DNA of 39,617 bases from Planctomycetaceae bacterium (GTDB lineage: Bacteria; Planctomycetota; Planctomycetia; Pirellulales; Pirellulaceae). The notes below the pieces were generated by a model. It saw nothing but the letters and a program-made list of their open reading frames with translations, was not told where the DNA came from and searched no databases. Of this stretch, positions 26,609 to 36,900 are shown in pieces (position 1 is the stretch's first letter; each line of letters begins with the position of its first letter). Made by a program: the position numbers and the translations under genes. The DNA is taken from positions 1 to 39,617 of the forward strand of contig DUDC01000045.1 of NCBI GenBank assembly GCA_012959465.1, given 5' to 3'.

Positions 26609-27457
26609 GTGGCCGCCTACAAACGACGCTTGGTTGGTTCATCCGGAATCGTCCTGTTGGTCTTGTTGGGAGCTTCGTTAGCCCGAGGTCAACAGATGGT
26701 CACCTCTCCGCAAACTTATTACCTGCAGCGAGCGGATCTGCCACCCGGCGCGATTGGGCAGGCGCAGTTGTTCCGCAGTCCGGATTTTCGGGGTTACTAC
26801 CAACCGGTCGAACTGCTCGTTCCCGACACGGCTCGACTTGCGGTTGCCGAACCGGGAGGGTTCAGTCGTCCCGAGGCGGGAAACCTGAAGGTCGGCTTGC
26901 GAATTGGACAGGTTTACCGATTTCAGATTAGCGGGATCCGCGCGAATCAAGGGCGTGAGGTCTTCCCGTCGGTCGAGGTGATCAATCGTTTGCACCCTCC
27001 CCGAGGGCAGGAATTACGATTCCCCATTCCGATCGAAATAACCAATGAGGAATTACAGTTAGCGCTCAACGGTGCTTTCATCACCCGAGTGATCTATCTC
27101 GAAACACCCGATCTGGCCACCGCCTTGCCAGAGATTTCCGGCTCTCCGCAGGTCATTCAGGTCGGTGGACAACAAGACCCGCTGCGGGTCGCCGACCGGA
27201 TGGGGCGTCCGATGGCCATCCTGCGGATTGGATCTCGGATCCCCGATGTCGACGCGAACGGTCGATTCACGTACCACACGCCGTCATTGCTCAGGTACGG
27301 CAAAGAACCTCCGGCTCCAAAGAAGATTGACACGCTGGGAAAAGACCCCGCCCGAATCGGTCTCGAGGAAGCGCAGGGAGGAAACGTCTATCCACGGCTA
27401 CCCGACACCATTGGTGCTCGTTTTCAATGGGCACTACCGCAACGGATCATTCGATGA
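26609..27457 (+). CDS. Exported protein, second member of the paralogous pair
   Basis: A 282-residue protein from a GTG start at 26609 (a TTG at 26594 is an alternative). It has a signal peptide (core IVLLVLLGASLARG) without a lipobox cysteine. The mature domain repeats the motif order of the upstream lipoprotein: YRFQISGI, then VFPSVEV, TRVIYLE, and MAILRIG. These are clearly related but far diverged, so this is an old tandem duplication. The gene lies just beyond an intrinsic terminator and overlaps the next gene by four bases, so it belongs with the DUF11 lipoprotein in a second transcription unit. Confidence 0.72.
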   Translation: MAAYKRRLVGSSGIVLLVLLGASLARGQQMVTSPQTYYLQRADLPPGAIGQAQLFRSPDFRGYYQPVELLVPDTARLAVAEPGGFSRPEAGNLKVGLRIGQVYRFQISGIRANQGREVFPSVEVINRLHPPRGQELRFPIPIEITNEELQLALNGAFITRVIYLETPDLATALPEISGSPQVIQVGGQQDPLRVADRMGRPMAILRIGSRIPDVDANGRFTYHTPSLLRYGKEPPAPKKIDTLGKDPARIGLEEAQGGNVYPRLPDTIGARFQWALPQRIIR

Positions 27458-28773
27458 TGCACAACCTTATCGCATGCCGCCAGCACTCCACGCGCGACGC
27501 GCTTGCCAAACTCACGATTGGCTTTGCTCTATTAGTCCTGTGTTCGTGCAGAAGTCTGAGCACCGTCGCGCCCGAATCGTCACTGTTGTCGAACTCGCCA
27601 AACTCCATTGAGGAAGATCGGGAGGATCGACAGGAATCGGCAGATGCTCAGATGCCCAAAACACGGTTCCAATTGGAACATCGGGAGCCAGCTTCATCAG
27701 ACCAGCCGATTCGCCAGGTGGCTTATACAGAACAGAGTGCTGTAGTGGCGCAAGCTCCCACCCGCCGTGCGCCTCCCTGCCCCGCCTGTGGCGCATTCGA
27801 TTGCCAACAACATTTGCGCCTGCCCGATACGGCCTATTACGGTCAGATGCCGGCTGCATTGCGGCCGAACGACGAATTCTTGTTCGACGGTGGCGACCGT
27901 CTTCAGGAGGTCCGACTTGATCGCGATGGACTGTATCAGGGCTTTGACATGGAAGACACAATTGCCTCGTTTCGTACCAGTGATGGTAGCGTCAAGGTGG
28001 AAGCATCCAATCGAGTGAGTATCTATGCTCCCCGCTTCGGGTCGGTTCGGAAAATCTCCGGCGTCACGATTCATCATCAGCAGTCGATGGCGTCAACGAT
28101 GAATAAGAACGTCGGTACTGCCCAGCAAGGCTCTCTCCTTGAGGCTGAATTTGTCCGCCAACGCGCCGAACTGGCCGATGGACGCGGATTGCTGGCGGTC
28201 AGTGCAATTCACTCTCGTTGGGGCGCCGCATTTTCCCAACGTGCTGTTCGATTGGTCGGAGTTCAATTGCACTTACTGCCCTACGAAAACAACCAGTTCA
28301 TTCGCGCCGGGGTGTTCGAGGAATCGGACAAACCTAAATTGTCGCGCCTCATTGAATCGGCCTTTGCTTGGTCGAGTGACGAAGGACTGCAAGTCGCGGC
28401 GAAGGGCTTTCAACTGCATGATGCAACGGGTGGCTTGGCCGCCGGTGATGTTCACGTCTACCACATGCCGAAAGGCAAGTCACGGTTGCGTATCGCCAAA
28501 TTGGCTTCGACCGATAACGCACTACCGGGTGACACGGTCGACTTCACGATTCGCTTTGACAACCTTGGTGACCAACCTCTCGAAGAGGTCGCCATTGCCG
28601 ACAACCTCACTCCTCGTCTTGAGCTAGTGGCCGATTCGGTAAAATGCACGGTTGACGCAGAGTTCAGCACGATGAAAAATGCGGGCGATTCGCTGATGCT
28701 TCGCTGGACCTTGCGTGCGCCACTCAAGGTGAACGAGGGCGGCGTCATCCACTTCCGTTGTCTTGTCCGATAG
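27454..28773 (+). CDS. DUF11-domain lipoprotein
   Basis: A 439-residue exported protein whose signal peptide ends in LLVLCSC, a lipobox (Cys30 or Cys32). The mature N-terminal part is polar and disordered, then carries a Cys/His cluster CPACGAFDCQQH (Cys109, Cys112, Cys117, His120). The last 95 residues are a DUF11-type immunoglobulin-like repeat (TVDFTIRFDNLGDQPLEEV), common in bacterial surface and cell-wall proteins. The ATG at 27454 overlaps the previous stop (ATGA); a start at 27427 would overlap by 31 bases. It probably works at the cell surface together with the upstream exported protein. Confidence 0.78.
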   Translation: MMHNLIACRQHSTRDALAKLTIGFALLVLCSCRSLSTVAPESSLLSNSPNSIEEDREDRQESADAQMPKTRFQLEHREPASSDQPIRQVAYTEQSAVVAQAPTRRAPPCPACGAFDCQQHLRLPDTAYYGQMPAALRPNDEFLFDGGDRLQEVRLDRDGLYQGFDMEDTIASFRTSDGSVKVEASNRVSIYAPRFGSVRKISGVTIHHQQSMASTMNKNVGTAQQGSLLEAEFVRQRAELADGRGLLAVSAIHSRWGAAFSQRAVRLVGVQLHLLPYENNQFIRAGVFEESDKPKLSRLIESAFAWSSDEGLQVAAKGFQLHDATGGLAAGDVHVYHMPKGKSRLRIAKLASTDNALPGDTVDFTIRFDNLGDQPLEEVAIADNLTPRLELVADSVKCTVDAEFSTMKNAGDSLMLRWTLRAPLKVNEGGVIHFRCLVR

Positions 28774-28803
28774 ATTCGACGGCGACGCGTCCACCGAATC
28801 AAG

Positions 28804-30891
28804 CTACTTTGCTGGGGCGAGGACAAGTGTCGCGCCGCCCGCCGTCGCGCCCTCGCTGACCGCAATTCCGATTTCGCCAAGCTGTTCGGCCAACTCGTCC
28901 CACACTTTGTGCGGAGCCGCGGTGATTTTCACGTGCCCCCTTGTAGCGGCCATGGCGATCGCGTGTGGAATGTCCATGAACCGCAATACGTTCATCAACG
29001 TAGGCCCGTCGCGGTGAGATGGCGGCAGATCCGTCAAGGTGAGCCGGTCGGGTGCCGGTTCAAAGATCGAGGCGTACAACGCGAGACCGGCTGATGTACC
29101 GGTCGCTTCCAGTTCCAAAGGCGAGTCGGGCAACTTCTGCCTCAAGAGACGAGTTGCCTGGCGAATATCCCAAACCCTCATGCCGTCTTGCGTTTGTCCC
29201 AAGAGGTAAAATCTCCGTCGGAGTTGATTGGCCTTCCGAGTATCATTCGTCCACCGAAAGGGGCCCTGGCCGCGTGGCACCACGACAACCAATGCGCTGT
29301 CCTGGTCGACGTGTTTGGCGAGAAACTCCCGTTGCTGTTCCAGCGGTGGTTGTTCGGCAATGATCCGTTGCCAGATGTCCGCCCACTCGCTCCACATCTC
29401 GTCGTTAACGACCAGCAGCTTGGCTCTTTTGGACGGTCCCTTTTGGAACCACAGCACGGCGGTAGAGACGTTCGGCTGTGTCGTCATCAGGAATGCCGAC
29501 ATGTTCAATTTTCCGGTGTCCACTCGACCCAGCAACTTGGTCGACGGTGCCGTATCCTCGGCTGGCCAACCTCGAAATGACAAGTTGGTCAACTGGCGTT
29601 TCCAGTCGCTAGAGGCCTTCTTGATTCCAGGGGAATCACTGGCCAGTAGACTGCCAAGTGAGTTTGCGGCCGGGACAAAGACCTCATCAATCGACGTGTT
29701 GATTTCATCCGTCGGGGTCTTAGAAAATACCTTCAGCTCTTCCGGTTCAAAGAACTTAGTGGCCGACTTTTCAATCAACTCGTCGGTATTGCGCAAGTAG
29801 TGATTGAACCAACGGAAGGCGTGTATGCGAAGCTCTTGGGTATCTTGGTGTGGGCCAGCTGTAATGTGCAGCGCGACATCTTCGCGGTGTCCCAAGAGTT
29901 GATAGATTCGGCCAACTCGTGAGTACGTTCTCATCACGCCCTCGAGCGGGAAAATGCGATCGCGATCGGTGTTGCTAATGAGCAGCGGACGAGGGGCGAC
30001 CATCGCCGCCACGTCGTAGTAGTCCCACCGGTAGGTGTTAAGCATGTACATGCAGTCGCAATGCCCTTCGACACAACCACGAATAACATGGTCATCTAGA
30101 TCGGTAATTCCAGCGACCGGAACAGCCACTTTGACGCGAGGATCCGTCGCTGCCAACCACCAGCTATAAGCACCTCCGACGCTGCGGCCGGAAACGCCGA
30201 GTCGATCGGCGTCGACTTCGGGGCGGGCCGACAGGTAGTCCAAGGCGCGGATGCAATTCCAGGCCTCCACGCCAGCCGGCGTGTATCCACGTGATACCCA
30301 CCACCAACGGTCGTATCGGTAGGTTCCGTGATGGATGCCTTCAATCTCTCCTAACTGAAGCGTGTCGATTGTCAGGCAGACGAATCCATTTCGGGCAAAC
30401 CACGCCCCGTGGTGTTGGTAATGAACCTTGTTGCCATAGCTGACGCCGTCTTTCTTAACGCCTCCGTGACCACAGACATAGAGGATTGCCGGGTACTTGT
30501 GACCGGGTTCTTTGGGCAGGTATAGATTCCCAGTGACATACAGACCAGGCCGCGATTGGAAATGGACATTTTCGACCCGAAACCCATCGCCCTCCAACCG
30601 GCCGGTTGTGGTTGAGTACAAGGGTGTTCTCGCTGGAAGAGGCTGTAAGCCGAGCATCTCAAGGAGTTGCTTTTCTCTTTCTGGCCGTTCATCGTTCCAC
30701 TGTTCGGCCGAATCGACATGCGTCAGCGAGTTGGTTTGAATTTTCGCTGTTTCGGCGGCAAAGTACTGAGCAAGCTCGCCTTCGACTTTCCATTGAGGCG
30801 GTTGAGCATCAAGGGTTGAACGAAGGAAAACCGGGCTCGAGATCAACAGTGTCGCCACTGAAATCAGGCACGGCTTGAATGGATATCTCAT
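28804..30891 (-). CDS. Large secreted alpha/beta hydrolase (acetyl-xylan-esterase-like)
   Basis: A 695-residue protein from the ATG at 30891, which gives a signal peptide (core CLISVATLLISSPVFL). The hydrolase domain covers about residues 100-365: oxyanion region YVCGHGG, nucleophile Ser237 in SGRSVGG, acid Asp309 or Asp311 in NTDRDRIFP, and His348 in TAGPHQD. This is the arrangement of acetyl-xylan esterases and cocaine-esterase-like hydrolases. The C-terminal 300 residues form a second, hydrolase-like or carrier domain with no clear motif. Planctomycetes often secrete esterases for polysaccharide breakdown; the exact substrate is unknown. It starts 53 bases after the kinase-Hsp70 stop and may share its transcript. 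Confidence 0.82.
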   Translation of the reverse strand: MRYPFKPCLISVATLLISSPVFLRSTLDAQPPQWKVEGELAQYFAAETAKIQTNSLTHVDSAEQWNDERPEREKQLLEMLGLQPLPARTPLYSTTTGRLEGDGFRVENVHFQSRPGLYVTGNLYLPKEPGHKYPAILYVCGHGGVKKDGVSYGNKVHYQHHGAWFARNGFVCLTIDTLQLGEIEGIHHGTYRYDRWWWVSRGYTPAGVEAWNCIRALDYLSARPEVDADRLGVSGRSVGGAYSWWLAATDPRVKVAVPVAGITDLDDHVIRGCVEGHCDCMYMLNTYRWDYYDVAAMVAPRPLLISNTDRDRIFPLEGVMRTYSRVGRIYQLLGHREDVALHITAGPHQDTQELRIHAFRWFNHYLRNTDELIEKSATKFFEPEELKVFSKTPTDEINTSIDEVFVPAANSLGSLLASDSPGIKKASSDWKRQLTNLSFRGWPAEDTAPSTKLLGRVDTGKLNMSAFLMTTQPNVSTAVLWFQKGPSKRAKLLVVNDEMWSEWADIWQRIIAEQPPLEQQREFLAKHVDQDSALVVVVPRGQGPFRWTNDTRKANQLRRRFYLLGQTQDGMRVWDIRQATRLLRQKLPDSPLELEATGTSAGLALYASIFEPAPDRLTLTDLPPSHRDGPTLMNVLRFMDIPHAIAMAATRGHVKITAAPHKVWDELAEQLGEIGIAVSEGATAGGATLVLAPAK

Positions 30892-30943
30892 CGAATCTAC
30901 CACCGGTGACCGGGTGCGAAATGACAAAGGACTAATGTAGATC

Positions 30944-33691
30944 CTACTGCCCGGAATCACCGGAGACAATCGCTTGCCAGCGGTCGAGTTCAACTTGTGA
31001 GAGGCTGTGGGGCCGTTGAAGTTCCTGTGCGATGTTTCGTCCGATTCCAGGAATGCTCACACTGACATGCAAACGTCCGTTGTGATCATATTGAAAACAG
31101 ACTTCGACCTTTGCGCCGACGTCCAAATCGGCCGGCAAGTCGCGGACAACACAACGGCCCAATTGAGCACACTCTTCGGCCCAGTCGCTTTCGCCTTCAA
31201 CGACCTGCACGCGTATCGAGCGTTGGCCCGCTTTCTTTGTCGAAAAGACACGTCGAGCGGTTGCTGGAAGTGGTGTGTTGCGAGGGATGAGAATAACGTT
31301 CCGTTCTTCGTTGGTTTCGGGGTCTGCTGCAACGAGGCCCAGACTGTGAGGATTGACGTTGGTGATTCGACAATCCGGTTCCTGGCCGGCCATGCAAAGG
31401 AGCCGATATCTAGCGCAATAAGCGGCACCGTGAGCGATTGCCTCGTCCGGTGAGAGGGACAAATCGGGTTCTTTTAACGAGAGCTCGCGAATGAGTTGTT
31501 GCACGGCTGGCATTCTGGTGGAGCCACCGACCAACAGGACCCGGTCGATGCTTGGCCATTTGAGACCGCTTGCCTGTAAGCACTGCCGCGTCGTAAAGGC
31601 GGTTCGATCCAACAAGTCACGTGTCATCGTCTCGAACGCGGCCCGTGTTACTTCGGCCCGCAGAGCGTTTCCTAGATGCTCGCAGACAATATGGGCGCGG
31701 GACCGCGCCGAGAGAGTTCGTTTTGCGTCTTCGCATTCGCGCAGTAATCGGCTACAGCTGTTGACGTCTTCTCGTGGATCCACTCCGTATCGTTGCGAGA
31801 ACCGTTCGGCAACGAATTCAGCAAGTCGCCCGTCCCAATCGCGGCCGCCGAGTTGTATGTCTCCGTCGGTTGCCAGCGTTCGATACTCTTGTTGGTCCCA
31901 TCGCACCACCGATACGTCGAACGTTCCACCGCCAAGGTCGTAGATCAAAATGTTCCGTGGAGTCCGCGATCCTCCGGTGCCAGTTCGTCCCTGAGATTCT
32001 CCAAAAGCTAGCACGCCAGCGTTCGGTTCGTTGACAATGTCGATGACGTTCAACCCGGCAATGTAGCCGGCATCCTGTGTCGCTTTGCGTCGTACTTCGT
32101 CAAAGTACGCGGGCACCGTAACGACGACTTTATCGATTGGGCCAATCTGAGTCTCGGCGTCTTTCGCCAACTTTCGCAAAATGTAGGCCTGTAGAACGGT
32201 TGGCGGAATGTCCATCCCGTCAATCGCTCGACCGAACACCGATTTACCCAGGAATCGTTTGGGACTATCGGCAATGTTCTCCATCTCTGTGGCTCGGGCC
32301 TTGACGGCTTCTTTTCCAATGACAACGTCTGGTCCGTCAAAGAGAATCACGCTAGGCGTTATTTTCTCGCCTTCGGCATTCAAGAGTGTTTGCGGTTTGC
32401 CATCTCGGTTCATATAAGCGATGGCCGAAAACGTCGTGCCCAGGTCGATGCCAACAGCGACATCCTGTAACTCGAAATCGCGTCCAGACCTTGGCGCGAA
32501 ATCAGCGATTGTGTCCGACCGACCGCTGACCTGTAACGTTTGCTCGCTCCCCAAGGCAACGGTCAGTTCCCCCTCGGATACGTCCCCTTCTTCGGAATCG
32601 AGGTCGACCGACAAGTCGCCTGACGACGTGGAGGCATCGCCCGGAAGTACCGGTGCGCCGACGTCGAATTCGGACTCGGCCAAACATGCTTCCAGATGTT
32701 GGATCACCCGGTACATCGATTCGAACCGATCTCCAACCAACTTGGCTATCATCCGTGCGAAAACCGAGTTCAACCGATCGCTGACGTCGTCGCGGTCCGC
32801 GCGTAAATCTGGGATCGGTTGATTGCGATGGGCTGCGATCGTGTCAATCGGCTTGTCGCATTTGTAAGGTGGTCGCCCCACTAAAATGCGATAGAGCGTG
32901 CAACCCAAACTATAGATGTCGGATCGCTCGTCCGCTAAGGCATGGTCGTCTGCCTGTTCGGGTGACATGTATTCCAATGTGCCGATAAGTTGTCGGTGTG
33001 AGGGTACTTCGCTGTCACCTACCATCGGCTCGTTGTCAAGGCGAGCCAGTCCCATGTCGAGGATCTTCACCGTGTTCGTGCGGTCCAAGAGCAGATTAGC
33101 CGGCTTGATGTCGCGGTGAACCACTCCCTGCGTGTGAGCGAAGTGTAGTCCGCGGGCAGCTTGGATGATGCAGGACAAGGCAGTCTCAAGCGTGAACGGA
33201 CCCTGTTGGTTGACGAGTGCCCCGAGATCTTCGCCGTCGACGTACTCCATTACCAGGTAGTGGATTCCGTCTTGCTCGTCGGCATCGTAGGCGGTCACAA
33301 TGTTCGGATGGGCCAGCCGAGCAGCAGCTTCGACCTCTCTTTGAAAACGTTGGACGGCCAGCTTCGATTGAACGGCCGATTCGGGGAGGATCTTTACGGC
33401 GACCTGCCGCTTCATGCGTCGGTGAAGTGCGCGGAAGACCTCTCCCATTCCGCCCTGACCGATCTTATCCCGGAGTTCCAAGTTTCCCAGAACGAGCCCA
33501 CGGCCTCGGCCTTTGGTTAGCCGAGACGCTTGGTACGTCGTCAGTATCTCTCGTCGTACCATTTCTCGAGCTAACGCCATGGCCGTCGAGGGACGTTCAC
33601 CAGAGGGAAAGCTGCGATAGAATGCGCGCACTTCATCCGAAGTCATCAGGCCGCTCTTGACCAAGCTACGTGCGAATTCTCGAAGTCCCAC
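30944..33691 (-). CDS. Ser/Thr protein kinase fused to an Hsp70 chaperone
   Basis: A 915-residue fusion. Residues 1-66 are a helical segment ending in LTTYQASRL, seen ahead of many planctomycete kinases. Residues 71-335 are a Ser/Thr kinase with glycine loop GQGGMGEV, Lys100 in VAVKIL, HRDIKPAN (Asp194, Asn199), and DMG (Asp212) in place of DFG. An acidic, Ser-rich linker spans 340-405. Residues 411-765 are an Hsp70 ATPase domain with the three signatures GIDLGTTFS, IYDLGGGTFDVS and VLLVGGSTRMPAVQQL. Residues 775-890 are the beta substrate-binding domain. The alpha-helical lid of DnaK is missing. No transmembrane segment is seen. The start is a GTG with a GGTGAT site. Both enzyme halves keep their key residues. 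Confidence 0.92.
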   Translation of the reverse strand: MGLREFARSLVKSGLMTSDEVRAFYRSFPSGERPSTAMALAREMVRREILTTYQASRLTKGRGRGLVLGNLELRDKIGQGGMGEVFRALHRRMKRQVAVKILPESAVQSKLAVQRFQREVEAAARLAHPNIVTAYDADEQDGIHYLVMEYVDGEDLGALVNQQGPFTLETALSCIIQAARGLHFAHTQGVVHRDIKPANLLLDRTNTVKILDMGLARLDNEPMVGDSEVPSHRQLIGTLEYMSPEQADDHALADERSDIYSLGCTLYRILVGRPPYKCDKPIDTIAAHRNQPIPDLRADRDDVSDRLNSVFARMIAKLVGDRFESMYRVIQHLEACLAESEFDVGAPVLPGDASTSSGDLSVDLDSEEGDVSEGELTVALGSEQTLQVSGRSDTIADFAPRSGRDFELQDVAVGIDLGTTFSAIAYMNRDGKPQTLLNAEGEKITPSVILFDGPDVVIGKEAVKARATEMENIADSPKRFLGKSVFGRAIDGMDIPPTVLQAYILRKLAKDAETQIGPIDKVVVTVPAYFDEVRRKATQDAGYIAGLNVIDIVNEPNAGVLAFGESQGRTGTGGSRTPRNILIYDLGGGTFDVSVVRWDQQEYRTLATDGDIQLGGRDWDGRLAEFVAERFSQRYGVDPREDVNSCSRLLRECEDAKRTLSARSRAHIVCEHLGNALRAEVTRAAFETMTRDLLDRTAFTTRQCLQASGLKWPSIDRVLLVGGSTRMPAVQQLIRELSLKEPDLSLSPDEAIAHGAAYCARYRLLCMAGQEPDCRITNVNPHSLGLVAADPETNEERNVILIPRNTPLPATARRVFSTKKAGQRSIRVQVVEGESDWAEECAQLGRCVVRDLPADLDVGAKVEVCFQYDHNGRLHVSVSIPGIGRNIAQELQRPHSLSQVELDRWQAIVSGDSGQ

Positions 33692-33880
33692 CGCGAATCA
33701 CCGTCAATAAAACACTCGATGTGTGCCCGCGATTGTTCCAGGTTCGCAGGCGTCTTGAGATAGACATTGCAGTATACCTTGCTTGCGTGGGACCGTCGAA
33801 GGGCGTGCCGCCATTCGGAGATCCGACATCTGAGCCGGACTCGCTAACGTCGAGTCGTCGTAAATTACCGCGTGACCTTG

Positions 33881-33907
33881 AAAACCCGAGGCTAGCGCCT
33901 GCGGCTC
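33881..33907 (-). terminator. Hairpin with T-run after metH
   Basis: On the minus strand, CCGCAGGC-GCTA-GCCTCGG forms a stem with one bulged C, followed by GTTTT, 21 bases after the metH stop. The position and T-run suit an intrinsic terminator. The same imperfect palindrome style is also typical of REP-like intergenic elements, so it may be one copy of a dispersed repeat. Confidence 0.55.
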
Positions 33908-33927
33908 AAATCACCGATGTGTCTCGA

Positions 33928-36900
33928 TCAAGGATCGTAGCTAAGGTTGGGCGCCAGCCACCGCTCGACCTCCTCGATCGTTCGCCCCTTTCGCTCCGCG
34001 TAGTCCGTTACCTGGTCACGACTGATGCGGTCAACCGAGAAGTAGCGGGATTCCGGGTGGGCAAAATAGAGTCCACTCACACTGGCTGCCGGCCACATCG
34101 CAAAGGACTCCGTCAGCCGGATCCCAGTTCGGGATTCGGCTTCCAAGAGTTGAAACAGTGTGCCTTTTTCTGTATGGTCAGGGCAAGCGGGATAGCCTGG
34201 TGCCGGACGAATTCCGCGATATTTTTCCGCAACCAAATCGTCGCAGGTAAGCTGCTCGCTCTTGCCGAACCCCCATGCTCGCCGCGCTTCTGCATGCAGA
34301 TACTCGGCAAAAGCTTCAGCCAAACGATCGGCAACCAGTTTGATCGTTATGGCGGTATCTTCGTCACCTCGGTTCCGCGCGTCGTCGGCCCAATCGTCCA
34401 CAGGCTGTCCACCTGTGGTCACCGCAAACCCACCGAGGAAGTCGTGTCGGCCACTACTGTTTGGTGCGATGTAGTCAGCGAGAGCCCGATAGCACTCCTG
34501 ACCTCGTCGTTCCCATTGTTGCCGCAGAGTATGAAAACGGGCCAATTCTTCGCTGCGCTCACCGTCCGTGAATACAACGATGTCGTCACCTTTACTGCAG
34601 CAGGGCCAAAATGCGAGCACGCCTTTGGGTTGAAACCGTTCTTGACCTTCGAACTGGTCCAGTACGGCGTTAGCATCGTCGAAAACTTGTCGGGCAACGT
34701 TACCTAATTTGGGATCGTCAAGGATCGCCGGGTACTTACCCCGCAACTCCCAACCCAGAAAAAACGGTGACCAGTCGATGTACTTGCGGAGCATGGCGAT
34801 GGACACATCACCATAGTCACGTATGCCGAGAAACTCCGGCTCGGGAATGTCCACGCTGTTCCAATCGGTCTGGAACTGTTTTATCTTTGCCACCGAGTAC
34901 GGGACGAGGCGGGCTTTCCGTTCTTGGTAGTTTTCGGCCAGTTGTTTCTGTAGTTTTTCGTTTTCAGAAACGAACAGGTCGCGTCTGTCCTTTCTGATCA
35001 GTTTATCGACGACGCCGACGGAACGTGATGCATCCAAAACATGAACTACGGGGTCGTCGCGTCGCGGAGCGATTCGAACGGCCGTGTGTTTTTCGCTGGT
35101 CGTTGCGCCGCCAATCAACAGCGGTGTACGCAATCCGAGACGTTGCATTTCTTTGGCGACATGCACCATCTCATCCAGGCTCGGTGTGATCAACCCAGAC
35201 AAACCAATGATGTCGGCACCATGCTCAGTCGCCGCCTTGAGGATATCTTCACAAGAGGTCATCACGCCGAGGTCAACGACCTCGTAGTTGTTGCACGAGA
35301 GGACGACTCCCACGATGTTCTTGCCAATGTCGTGGACATCGCCCTTGACCGTCGCCATGATGATCGTGCCGCGATACGAGTCCTTCGACAGACCCGCTTC
35401 CTCTTTTTCTTGCTCCATGAATGGGAGTAGATAGATCACGGCCTTCTTCATGACGCGAGCCGATTTAACCACCTGTGGGAGAAACATCTTGCCGTCGCCG
35501 AATAGATCACCGACGACCGACATCCCGTCCATCAACGGACCCTCGATCACGTCGAGACAGCGAGTGGATTGCTGTCGAGCCTCTTCGACATCCTCCACGA
35601 TAAATTTGTCGAGTCCTTTGATCAGGGCGTGGGCCAGACGATCGGCGACCGGAGCGTCTCGCCAGGCGAGGTCTTCGGCCATGCGTTGCTTGCCGTCGCT
35701 CTTGACCGTCGTGGCAAAATCGAGGAGACGCTCAGTGGCGTCGCCGCGTCGATTCAACAAAACGTCCTCCACGCGCTCGAGCAGATCGGCGGGAATTTCC
35801 TCGTACACTTCCAGCTGGCCGGCATTCACGATCCCCATGTCCAGACCGGCTTTGATGGCGTGGAACAGGAATGCGGAATGCATCGCCTCTCGCACTCGGT
35901 CGTTGCCGCGGAATGAAAATGAGATGTTGCTAACGCCCCCGGAAACTCGTACACCCGGGCAGGTCTCTTTGATGCGTCGCGTGGCTTCGATGAAGTTGAC
36001 GGCATAATTGTCGTGTTCTTCGATGCCGGTGGCGACCGTCAAGATATTTGGGTCGAAAATGATGTCCTCGGCCGAGAATCCCACTTCATCCCGCAGCAAT
36101 TTAAAGGCGCGTTCACAGATGCGAACTTTGTCGTCGGTTTCGCTGGCCTGACCCTGTTCGTCGAATGCCATCACCACCGTCGCGGCTCCATATCGTCGGA
36201 CCAAAGTGGCCCGGCGGAGGAACTCTTCTTCACCATCTTTCAAACTGATCGAATTGACGATTGCTTTTCCTTGAACACATCGCAGGCCCGCCTCGATGAT
36301 CTCCCACTTGGAGCTGTCGATCATCACCGGTACCGCCGCGGTCTCTGTTTCATTGGCGATTAACCGCAGAAATCGTTCCATCGCCTCCACGCCGTCAAGT
36401 AACGCATCGTCCATGTTGATGTCGATGACCGCGGCGCCGTTGAGCACTTGCTGTCGCGCTACTTCGACCGCTGCGTCGTAATTGTCCTCACGAATCAGAC
36501 GCGCGAATTTGCGGGAACCAGTGACATTCGTGCGCTCGCCAATCACCAGAAAGTTACTGTCGGCGCGGAGTGTAAGCGGTTGGCTGCCACTGAGCCGAGT
36601 GTAAATGGCAGATGAAGGTTGAGGTTTTCGGGTCGAGAGCCGTGATAGTCGATCGGAGATGGCGGCGATATGTTCGGGAGTCGTCCCACAGCAGCCACCG
36701 ACAATGTTCACCCAACCGTTTTCGGCAAACTCCGCCATCTTCGCTGCCATGTCGGCCGGAGACAGATCGTAGTCGCCCATGTCGTTCGGCAGGCCCGCGT
36801 TCGGGTGGCAGCTGATCGATACATCAGTAATTCGCGACAGAGACTCCATGTGCGGTCGCATTAGGTCGGGGCCCAAGGCGCAGTTCATGCCGATACTGAA

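Noticed and set aside
28769..28797. Imperfect inverted repeat between the convergent DUF11 gene and the secreted hydrolase as a bidirectional terminator
   Set aside because: One mismatch and one wobble in a nine-base stem, and no T-run on either side.
33670..34707. A 345-codon open frame on the plus strand opposite the 3' end of metH
   Set aside because: It lies mostly antisense to a clearly coding MetH activation domain and its translation has no recognisable motif; long antisense frames are common in GC-rich codon-biased genes.
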